From Ophioderma brevispina (Eukaryota > Echinodermata > Ophiuroidea > Amphilepidida > Ophiodermatidae), in the NCBI GenBank assembly GCA_023653785.1, contig JAMKCH010056779.1, positions 28,304-92,303 on the forward strand: DNA of 64,000 bases, in the 5' to 3' direction. The notes beneath the pieces were generated by a model. That model did no database searches. It saw nothing but the letters and a program-made list of their open reading frames with translations, and was not told the origin of the DNA. Shown in pieces: positions 9,664-18,830 of this stretch (position 1 is the stretch's first letter; each line of letters starts with the position of its first letter). The position numbers and the translations under genes were made by a program.

Positions 9664-11409
9664 GTAGAATGGCAATAAAACCTGTAAGGTGCAACTTGAC
9701 AAAGAAAATCAGCAGTACATTTAAGGCATGTTATTAATCTGATAGTGGCAGCCATGTTGAACATGACAGCCATCTTGTTTATGTGAAACACATAGACAAT
9801 AATGTTTAAGGTTTAACCATACCAAGACACTAATGTTTTAGAATGTTGATTAAATCTTATCAGTTACCATGACACAGAGAAAATCAATAGTACCTTTAAC
9901 ATATCAAATTTACAATGGCTGTTATTTTTAATTTGGCAGCCACTTTGAATATGGCAGCCATTTTGATATCATGTACATTGGCATTTATAACAACAAAATA
10001 TAAGTTTGGATACGTTGAGGGCTGAAAGTTATATTATAAAATCAACGAAACATGGTTTGCACTGTTAACTACAAAATAAGAAGCTTTTACATGTTCGCGG
10101 CAGCCATCTTTAATTTAGGTTCCAATGTGTGACCGCCATTTTGAATTAAACTAATATATTGGTGAAATAATATAAATATTGATTTAAAAAGTTAAATCAA
10201 GTCTTATCTGACCTATATAATACAGTTTAAAATCACATATTTGCGAATTAAGCATGCTTTTTAGAATGGCGGCCATATTGGAAGGAAATTAATTTGGCCC
10301 CTAAACCAGACTGGTTTAGCATACCAATAGCTTGCCAAATTTTATACTTTTCACCCAAAATGCACAATAGTTTCCAAATTCTGCTAAGGTTTAAAAAGTT
10401 ATAGTTTCAGTACAATAGGCACATGGCGGTTCAAGGTCATCCTGGGGTAAAATTTACAGAATGGTACGATTTTAATCGAAGCGGTTGTAAATTGTTCAAT
10501 TTCCCACACTAGATTAATATATTCTTTGTTTGATCGTTCTATATAAGAATTACAGAGCTATGACTAGTGACCGCCCATAGACCCTATTCCCCCAGTCACT
10601 TTTTGCATTGCAATTAGGCAACGAATATCATAGATGGTGCAACCAGTATATTTTCAGCTCCTGTACCATTAGACGAACAATTTGACACCATTTTTTTTTA
10701 TAACGAATGGATACTGAAAACTTATCCCCACTGTGACCTTGAACCCCTGTATAAACCTTATCTCCACTCTTAAAAATATATATTCCACTCCTGGCCTGAC
10801 TGGCCTAATTACCGCTTGCCCCATTTTCATTTGGGGCAGCCGGTGATATCCTTCTCCGGCCAGTTCCTGCTGCTGACCATGAGTTTGGGCGGTGCCAACA
10901 TTAGGCTTTTACTTGGATTGAAGCTTTTGAGGAGGTCAAAGTTTTGGAACCGCATTTGGTTATATTCATTTTAACCACAGCAAAGTTCTGAGATATGTCT
11001 ACAGCAGATGTGAGCAACATTTCGGTATCTGAAGAAAGCTACTATTTTTCTCATTTACCCTGTTCTTCTTCTTCTTCTTAGCGCATCCACAAGTCATTGG
11101 TGATGGCTTGTGGTGATGTCAGGATTTATTCAACTGAGTAAGCTGTTCTGGGCCGCGTGTGCCTATGATACGGATGCTCCTGACAAGCTCGCTTTTTGAA
11201 GCTGGAGGCGGACTGGGAAGAGTCAGGGGTTTTTACCCTACTCTTATTCGACACTGGCTGTGATGTACATACATGTACAGTTGTGGCTCTCGGTACGGAC
11301 GGGACCGACGGTTTAACGTCCCCTTCGAAGGACGGGATGCTTTCATGATTCATTTGCCCAATTCCAAGTGAACCATGGAGGAGAGTGGTATTATATATTT
11401 AATCAGTAG

Positions 11410-11549
11410 CTGGCATACAGATCAAATCCAGAATTGCGTACCCGAATAAATCCCAGCAAGTGACCCCACTGGGATTCGATTTCGAACCGGGAATTGTTGG
11501 TAAATTTGCGCCACAGGCAAGCACCCTAACCACTAGACCACGCTTAGCC
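11410..11549 (-). mobile_element. tRNA-derived SINE (tRNA-Glu-like head)
   Basis: On the minus strand the sequence from 11549 reads ggctaagcgtggtctagtgg and then ttagggtgcttgcct, a good pol III A-box like that of tRNA-Glu. About 35 bases on comes cccggttcgaaatcgaatcc, a B-box stretched by a few bases. The stem pairing of a working tRNA is not kept and the anticodon arm is degenerate. It is therefore best read as a SINE head or a tRNA pseudogene, with a possible body down to about 11410. It lies just outside the palindrome's right end. Confidence 0.6.
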
Positions 11550-11560
11550 TGTGAAATCTT

Positions 11561-12214
11561 AGGGATAAACAAAAATGTGCCCTATTTTGGTCGAACAATG
11601 TTAATTTCACAGAGTACTCTATGAGAATTACAAAATCACGTTCTTAGTTCTCACATCAAAACGGATTGAAATATCGCCGCGAAACTTCACGGATGGTGTT
11701 AATAAAATAAATGCGATAATTTTGCACGCAAGTTCACTATCAAGTGCGATTCTTCCAATACAGCTTCATTGGAAAATATCCAGTCTTTATTGTTCATGTA
11801 AGTAGGAAATAGAATAAGTAGGGAAGGGGAAAATAGAGCAATTTCACATCCCAGTAAATTAACTGCAAGCTACATCTTTGTATCCTTTAGAATGCCAAGG
11901 CCTCATTATCTTCAGTCTTCACATTTTACAATTTTACTGGCCTATTTCATTTAACTATGCTTAAAATATCAGCTTGAACTGTAACTCACATAATACTTTG
12001 GAAAAAAAATCGACAATACGAAAGCATATAACCACATTAAATAAGTGTTATCCAATTTGAAGGTAAGAAAGTAGTGGAGTATTGATAAAGATACACCTCA
12101 CTGCTAGATTTTAAGTTGCTATGGAAACTTACCCATTCAAGTTTGATCTATGAGACACAGATAGAGCGGGTTGAAAATACAATACAATATAAGACACGAT
12201 GAAAATAGGAAACT
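11561..12214. other. Unrecognised AT-rich sequence
   Basis: No gene, repeat or motif can be supported here. Confidence 0.4.
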
Positions 12215-12420
12215 CTTAAAGAACATATTGAAAAGGCATCCCGAGGCCGTATGTTTTGAGTAGTTTAAAATTTGGACCCCTTGACCCCCTTTTGAAAAAG
12301 TAGCGAATATAACATTCCTGTCCAAAATTGTTGAAAAAGCTGTGGCAATGCAGGTAACTAATCATGTTGAGAGCAACCATCTTGGTGAGAAGTATCAATC
12401 TGTCTACAGTAGGCATCACA
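12215..12420. repeat. Partial copy of the 274-bp repeat, cut by LINE fragments
   Basis: The sequence (agaacatattgaaaaggcat, then gagtagtttaaaatttgg, gcgaatataacattc and gcaaccatcttggtgagaag) matches the units at 13284-13835. It breaks off near 12405 at the CTT-rich edge of the LINE fragments. Confidence 0.7.
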
Positions 12421-12423
12421 GCA

Positions 12424-13045
12424 CTTCTTCTTCTTCTTCTTATCGTGTCCAAACACTGTGGTTCTCAAATATGATCCAGCCAGAGATGGGTACAACGTCT
12501 GGCTGCTTCACCGAATTCCGCAAGGTCCTTATTTGTGCATTGTTGCTCCAGCAGTGGGCAGACCAAGAGGTGTTCCATTGTCTGTGGTGCTGTCCACAAC
12601 CACAGCTAGTATCCTGATCTGCTTCCAGATAGCCCCAATTCCGCAAAGAAACCTTAGATCGGCCATCCCTGGTTCCCAATCCGTTGAGGCATCGCCACCC
12701 AGCCCACGAGGAGCCAGCCCCAGCCAGGCGGGAGACGCCCACCAGGTTCAATACCGATAGATGTTACTTGGTTGATGGCAAGTCTTTCTTTCCACAAGGC
12801 GACCTCCTTAGAGACTGTCTCAAGAGGTTGGACCTTGCTTAAGAAATTCCCCCTGGACTCAAGGCGGCCGGCAGCAGGCATCCGTCCAGACACAGGGTGC
12901 TTCTCATTAGATACTTGGCAGCCACGCTCCTGCATGCTCGCTACGCCACGACGGATGTCCGGTGGAGCAATTCCCGCTAGGATGTACAAGTTTTCCGTTG
13001 GTGTCGGACGGAGGCATCCTGTGATAAGCCGGCAGGAGGCATCCA
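12424..13045 (-). pseudogene. LINE C-terminal fragment (minus strand)
   Basis: On the minus strand the frames carry ITGCLRPTPTENLYILAGI and APPDIRRGVAS, then VTSIGIEPGGRLPP, then WGYLEADQDTSCGCG, which is the C-terminal region of the same kind of LINE as at 1-1400. A (CTT)n edge at about 12424-12440 corresponds to an (AAG)n tail at the element's 3' end. The reading frame shifts near 12700, so the polymerase is dead. Only the C-terminal part is present. It is joined near 13046 to a plus-strand fragment of a different LINE. Confidence 0.85.
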
Positions 13046-13247
13046 ACAGCACTGAGACTGCACTTCTCAGGGTGAAAAATGATGTGCTAAAGTGTCTTGA
13101 TGGTGGCCAGGCTGTTTTCGTGGTGTTACCTGACTTGTCGGCAGCGTTTGACACGGTGGATCACCACATTTTGCTACAAAGACTTAAATGTCGGTTTGGT
13201 ATAGGGGGTACTGTAAATAGCTGGTTTGCATCATATATTAAACACTA
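13046..13247 (+). pseudogene. LINE reverse transcriptase fragment (plus strand)
   Basis: An uninterrupted frame reads TETALLRVKNDVLKC, then PDLSAAFDTVDHHILLQRLK with RT motif A (AFDT at about 13141-13152), then FGIGGTVNSWFASYIKH. This is characteristic of CR1-like RT. Both ends are truncated. It is head to head with the minus-strand fragment at 12424-13045, so the two come from separate elements. It is followed directly by agaacatattgaaaagcatt of the 274-bp repeat family. Confidence 0.85.
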
Positions 13248-13835
13248 AAAGAACATATTGAAAAGCATTATACCATTGGTTCCAGAGACCGCATGTTTGG
13301 AGTAGTTTAAAAGTTTGACCCCCCCTGTAACCTTAAATTGGCCCTTATTAAAAAGGTGGCGAATATAACACTGCTATCCAAAATTGTTGAAAAAGCTGCG
13401 GCATGTCTGGTAACTAAGTAACCATGTTGGAAGCAACTATCTTGGTGAGATGTATGGAGTAGTTTAAAAGTTTGACCCTGTGTAACCTTAAATCGGACCC
13501 CTATTGAAAGAAGTGACACACAATGGAGGCCACTAACGACCTTACATTGATAACCAAAGAGACCGCATGTTTGGAGTAGTTTAAAAGTTTGACCCCCCCC
13601 CCCCTGTAACCTTAAATGCGCCTGATTAAAAAGTGTTGGCGAATATAACATGCTATCCACAATTAAAAAGCTGCCGCAGTCTGGTAACTAAGTAAACCAT
13701 GTGGAAGCAATATTTGGTGAGAAGTATGAGTAGTTTAAAAGTTTGACCCGTGTAACCTTAAATTGGACCCTATGACAAGAAGTGGACACCACAATTTGAG
13801 ACCACTAATACATTACATTGATATACCAAGGTATC
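13248..13835. repeat. Two tandem copies of a ~274-bp repeat
   Basis: Units begin agagaccgcatgtttggag at 13284 and 13558. Each unit contains the sub-motif agtagtttaaaagtttgacc twice, about 150 bases apart, so the repeat has an inner duplication. C-runs after the motif vary in length. The open frame on the minus strand (13307-13660) is explained by this repeat. Confidence 0.8.
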
Positions 13836-14855
13836 AAACCTTAGATGTAGGCGGCATGAACGAAATCCGTAAATAAGGACCCATGATATTCTGTCCTGCT
13901 CTAATTTAATGCTGACTGCGCGTGCTGCCCTAATAAAAGAACCAGGCGAAATGGACAAACCATGCAAGATGGTGGATACTGATGTTTCGTGAGCAACATG
14001 GATAAAATCTCAATGTACACTTTGTCATCCATAAGCATTTGAGATAGGGAAAGTGGAAATTAAAAGGGAAGTTTAAAATTGCTAAAGTGTAAAACGGCGC
14101 CCCGTGTAAAGTTTATAGACATTTATCTACAATCTCTTAGTGTTTTGCATACAGGCCAAAAACTGGTCAGATCATCAGGTGTGTAAATAATGATCCGATT
14201 TGTTTCAAATTGGTTAAATTGTTCTAATGGACAGGAATATACAATTTTGCTTTATGTTAATAGAGGTGCAGAGGTATCCAGCAGAGGCTGAGTGCTGATC
14301 CCCTATGCCCCTTTAGACCCTATAAAGCATTTCCAACCATAAATTTATATTCCAAAATGTGAAACATAATTCCAACAGCATGAAGAATATGAGCCCATTT
14401 TGAGAATAGTCTGTACATTTGTAATATTTTACCCCACGATGAAAGCATACTGTGTTAAAAATCCTAAATTGTTTTAAATATATCAAACTATACGTTTTAA
14501 TCCTTAGGACCGTGAACATGTCTATACATCTTTAACACCGTATTAAACATTTACACATTTTATACATGCTAATTTACCCCTTCCCTATCTCAAGATTTGG
14601 AATCAATGTTGCCGAGAAACCATCAAACCATTTTGTACAAACTCTTGTGCAAAGACATCCTATGGATCTACCGCTAGACTATATGTACAACATGTATCAC
14701 ATTCAGATGTTTAGTAAGCTTTAGATAACAACGTTGTCTGGATCGTGTTTGATGATAATGAAGAAGACTGTCACAGTGTTGCATGTTTTCTTTCATGACT
14801 AATTGGCTAACATCATGCGTTTCATTTCATCAGGTCTTTAACAAGACATTTATTT
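13836..14855. other. Repeat-derived sequence without genes
   Basis: 14180-14300 (gaggctgagtgctgatcccc and its surroundings) resembles 59275-59345 near the foldback elements. 14601-14675 (gagaaaccatcaaaccattt, then actcttgtgcaaa) matches 25047-25155. No coding region is seen. Confidence 0.5.
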
Positions 14856-15546
14856 AAAGGGACATAATGGCATGAAAAAAAAATTGACATTATTGAAAAG
14901 GACCCTTACTGAAATCACTTCCACGTGTTTGAAAACAATTTGGACGTTTACATTCTGTAAAAACAGTAAAAACAGGAAGTTCCGGGGGAGGGGGGAGGTG
15001 ACACTTTGTGGCAATTCAAAAGCATTCAGACCGGGATTCAGGCATTGTACTTTATTGTAGTTAGATATTGATCTGGCAAATGAAAGATGGATAAGCCGGG
15101 TGAAAGTAATCATATCCGGCAGGTAGCATTAGACCGGGCTCATAGACGACAACGGAATTAAAGCGTGAATTGGAACCAATGTTGCGTGAAGGAAGAGGCA
15201 ACTGAATCGATTTGCCCTATTGTCGGGCCCATTTTTTGTTTTCCCCCCCGGACTGTGAGCCGGAGGGGAACTATCAATCACATGCCACACCGGGATTAGA
15301 CATATACAATAGCAGTCTGTGAGTTGAGGACAAAATGCTTTCAAGTTGGTAAATGCTGGCAGTTAATGTCAGCATCCTTGTTCCAGAAATTGCCACAAAA
15401 TGCAACCTCCCCGAAACTATTCCTGGTTCTACTGTTTTTACAGAATGTAAACATACAAAATGGTTTTCAATGGCAAAATGGTGGAAGTGATTTCAGTAAG
15501 GGCCTTTATCATGTCATTGTTTCATGCCATTATGTCCTTTAAAGGG
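14856..15546. mobile_element. Inverted-repeat element with nested insert
   Basis: Arms of about 160 bp (14856-15021 and 15391-15546) match in inverse orientation: ggacataatggcatg against catgccattatgtcc, and tttacattctgtaaaaacag against ctgtttttacagaatgtaaa. The loop holds a segment at 15135-15260 that also occurs at 46688-46803 (ccgggctcatagacgacaac against a close match). No transposase is seen, so it is non-autonomous or foldback-like. Confidence 0.7.
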
Positions 15547-16176
15547 GCATCGAGAGATTTACATATCAGGGTTCCCTAAAAAATGAAAAAGTTATCATTT
15601 TGCCATGAGTAAAGCAGCTTACTAAAAGCTTTTCATCAAAATATCCCCATATTGAAAGGATTAAAGCTAAGAAGTTTTTTTGGTACAAAATTGTGCAATT
15701 TCTAATTTCGTATAGAAGCAATCGAAATTCACGCCTATGTTTTACATTGAAAAATATAATCAAATCAAAATCATCTTATTGGCCTCTTTTAAGACATTTC
15801 TGTAGCATAATACAAGTAAGAAAGCTATCGAGTGTCTAGATTAGTCGAGTGTCTAGTCTAATCTATTTGAAATACTATATGACACAATATTGGGGTGCCT
15901 CAAATTCTCTAGTTGCACCTTTTTAAAAGGCATTGTATGTAATGTTGTCAAAAGGAATAGTTCTTATCGATTTTCAAAGATTAGAGATTCAATGGGATTT
16001 TAAACCTCCACTACCACGAAAGGATAGGTAAATTTCGTCATTTAATTAAATTACTTCACTGCTTTATCATATTGATCAGCGCACTGACCTTAAATTTTTT
16101 TGAATAATCGATCGTTGTAATACATTTGGCATATAACAATAATAAGAACCTCGATGTCAACATATTGATCCAATTG
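15547..16176. other. Unrecognised AT-rich sequence
   Basis: No supportable gene. A short near-repeat, tatcgagtgtctagattagt and gtcgagtgtctagtctaatc, occurs at about 15827-15865. Confidence 0.35.
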
Positions 16177-16602
16177 TCATTTGAACTTGCATTTTGAGGG
16201 AAAACAGACCTTAACCATTATGACATGCATACCAACTAGGCACAGGCTAGTAATGAGGACTTCGAGTACAACGCCACAATCTAATTTTGCGATTGACTTA
16301 CAACAGTTTATTGCATACTGAAAAAATGCCTCTAACAATAATATTGAACGATTCAGGGCGTTCGGATTTCTCCTCGTGGTTAAAACAAGACTGAAGGAAA
16401 ACCCGTTCTCCAGTGAAAAGTCTGAATGAAAAGGGCCAGTATTCAGTCCAACGTTGGTGACCCTAAATAAAAAGAGTAGAATTTTTATTTGAAGACCCAT
16501 CCTGTTTTCCCATGTAACCAATTCGTTATTACTTTTGGTATAATGATTACTTAGTCCAAACCTAACTTTAAAAATAGTGTTTGCTAGATGATCATTTGTC
16601 AT
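16177..16602 (-). CDS. 141-residue ORF, unknown, probably not a gene
   Basis: This is the longest ATG-started open frame outside known repeats (141 residues, ATG at 16600-16602 on the minus strand). The composition is mixed: a hydrophobic stretch (ILLFLF) precedes TNVGLNTGP, which loosely resembles a 2A end (D.E.NPGP) but lacks the key Asp and the Pro before Gly. The C-terminal third is hydrophobic with several Cys. No domain is recognised and no TATA box, Kozak context or splice sites are evident. A G-run lies just upstream (16603-16620). It could be an exon or chance. Confidence 0.2.
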   Translation of the reverse strand: MTNDHLANTIFKVRFGLSNHYTKSNNELVTWENRMGLQIKILLFLFRVTNVGLNTGPFHSDFSLENGFSFSLVLTTRRNPNALNRSILLLEAFFQYAINCCKSIAKLDCGVVLEVLITSLCLVGMHVIMVKVCFPSKCKFK

Positions 16603-16620
16603 GGGGCGGGGGGGGGGGGG
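16603..16620 (+). repeat. G-rich homopolymer run
   Basis: Eighteen bases with a single C, flanked by AT-rich sequence. Confidence 0.9.
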
Positions 16621-17700
16621 CAGATAAATTTCGGTCAGTTGTGACGTTCAGACAAAATTCAGATGTAAATTTCGCTGATTATTTAAGTACTCAAGTATAG
16701 TATAGTTATTTCGAAAGACAATGTACTTGCCATTACAACAATTGGTAATGAAAATAACTTTTACTTGGTAATCTTCAGAGTCAGTTGAACGTAGATTTTT
16801 TGTGACCTTTTTTTTTTAACGCACCAGTTTTTCTTACAGCATAATAAAAAATAATTTTATTTATTTATAACTTTCAGTCTCTATTTATGTGGCCTGTGAT
16901 TTATGCAAAGTAACTTTCCTTTTTGCCTTGAGGGAGGAAAAACGAATTCACAAACATTTCTTCGTGGAAATTGTCCCTGTGGCGTACAGTCGTGGTTAGC
17001 GCATTCACATTAAATATGACATTTTGAATGCAGGAAGCACATTTGCCTTTATATCTTGCTTCGTTTAAACCAATGGACTAATGGTATGGAGCACTCATTG
17101 CATGATTTTCTAAAAGGGAATCTAACCTTTAAAACCGAGTTTTTAAAACCAGAGTTAGTCCTTCACGAAGGAACCGGTTGTCCTTTAAACATACTTAGAA
17201 AGGGTGTTGTCTCCTTAAAGGCTCTCAGAGATTTCCCAATTTTCAAACAAATGTGTTTTTTGCTGTACTTACTACTTGTCCATTTACTAATCAGTGTGTG
17301 AAAAAACTAAGCTTAAATCGAAGTCCTCATATAGAAAATAACAACTTGTTATAAAATTCCGGATCTGGAATTTTTGTTATACACGGATACACGGTTACAC
17401 ACGGTAGACACGGTATCCAATGGCACTATTATACAGGGCATAAAGTTTACTGCCATGATGAATAACAGAAAATCCGATTCATCTCTAACTTTGGAATTGA
17501 ACATTTTAGGTGACTATCTTTAGTTCTTAGGTGACTATCTTTTGATTTCTCTCAAAATAATTATATTTCTCCAAGAATTGGTGCTACCCAAATGACCTCG
17601 CCACAAACGTCAATTTCTCGGATTTAAAGCGACTGGATTATTTCAAAAGTGGATTTTTTTTGAGAGATTTAGGCCCATAACCTCTTCACAAAAAATAACA
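16621..17700. other. Unrecognised AT-rich sequence
   Basis: No supportable gene. There is a short run of acacggt-like units at about 17380-17418. A tRNA A-box-like string near 16990 has no B-box partner. Confidence 0.35.
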
Positions 17701-17714
17701 CAACTTATCAACAT

Positions 17715-18110
17715 GTTGTGACTCTTCATTTATGCCAAGGGCCATATTTGGACGCCCAACACTCTCTCGGCACTGACTTCGTCTGCTACACCTAGTCATT
17801 TAGTGGCTTGTGATTCCTCTACATCTAACGGTGACAAAGCTTTCTGCAATTCAGCCACCATTATGAACAAGTTACCTGCAACAATGCGTAGGTCTTAACC
17901 ATACCATTTTTGAAGCAAAATGAAAAACATACTGTTTTTCCAAAGTAACTTAATTACATGTATGTTAAATGATGTTGTAGCTTTACAAGACTGGAGCTTT
18001 AAGATTGTACTTTAAGAGTTTATGTAGTTATGTTGTAAATGTAGTCTATGTACAGCGCCTTGATCATTCTTAATGCTGAGGCGCTATATAAATATCTGGT
18101 ATTATAATAA
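17715..18110 (+). pseudogene. LINE 3' end fragment
   Basis: Around 17820-17885 a broken frame reads like the RT C-terminus (TSNGDKAFCNSATIMNKLP, compare the family pattern GD.AFS...LWN.LP). The 3' end tacagcgccttgatcattct then gaggcgctatataaatatct and an ATT-rich tail is the usual 3' terminus of one LINE group. The fragment is 5'-truncated. Confidence 0.7.
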
Positions 18111-18234
18111 CTCAGTTGTGACGTCTAAGAAACAAATAAGGCCGGTAGTATACGTCAATGACTAAGTTGATGGCGGTTGGTCTGAAAGCAAGAGGAGCCC
18201 TTATTGGTTGATGGAAAGGAAGTGGGACTGTCTC

Positions 18235-18830
18235 TCAATCAACGTAAGTTTTGGTACCTTGAATACTAAGGAGGGTGGCTGTGGCCATGAGATCCGGCAT
18301 CGGTTGGCAATGGTAAGATCAGCAATGGTAATTGCTATCCAAGATCTTGGTTGACAGAGATTTACTACCAAAACTCGTTAGTCCAAGCTCTGGTTTTTCC
18401 AATAGCCACACACGCAAGTGAGACATGGACCCTCACCAGAGCACACCCCGTAACAGAATTGCAAACCTTTGAGATGTGGTGCTGGAGCCGTATGCATTCG
18501 ATCCCAGGTCCGAGAATGAGGAAAACTCAGAGTTCGTCAGACATTTGGGTGACACACTTTTTTTCAGACATCTGCATCCAGAATGTAAGATATTTTGGTG
18601 CCAAGGTGATTGTGCAAGGAATGGTTGAAGGGAAGGAAAAGAAGAAGGGGCAGGTCAAGACCTCGATGGTTCGACCAAATCAAGGCTGTTGCAGGACAGC
18701 CTCTTCGACTGTGCTTATTTCTTGCTGAAGATTCGTCACGAGCTGTCAGTCATGACGGGAGCGAACCAACCAACAAACCAGGCCATTTTAATCAAATTGA
18801 CCTCTAGATTGATCGTTGACATGCAGGGTT
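18235..18830 (+). pseudogene. LINE polymerase C-terminal fragment
   Basis: The fragment reads LNTKEGGCGHEIRHRLAMVR, then SLVQALVFPIATHASETWTL, FEMWCWSRMHSI, VRYFGAKV, and in a second frame EWLKGRKRRRGRSRPRW and IKAVAGQPLRLCLFLAED. This is the region after the RT domain in a widespread animal LINE family. The shift between frames near 18610-18640 breaks the gene. It belongs to a different LINE group from the fragments at 1 and 12424. Confidence 0.85.

Larger units (their letters stand above)
7532..11401 (-). repeat. Right arm of giant imperfect palindrome
   Basis: This is the inverted partner of 1849-6078. It lacks the 909-bp foldback insertion (empty site at 10660-10662) but has an extra partial tandem copy of its own inner part (9066-9660). 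The outer limit is near 11401, where the rc match (ttaaatat, then taatacc) to the left arm ends. No gene is seen. The open frames at 8119-8352 and 8418-8636 fall in repeat sequence, and the second is only a partial match to its left-arm counterpart. Confidence 0.9.

Noticed and set aside
12654..13154. 166-residue minus-strand frame as a host gene
   Set aside because: The sequence matches the LINE C-terminal domain, and its N-terminal third reads antisense through another LINE fragment.
16988..17020. tRNA A-box-like string cgtggttagcgcattca
   Set aside because: No B box follows at the right distance and no cloverleaf can be drawn.
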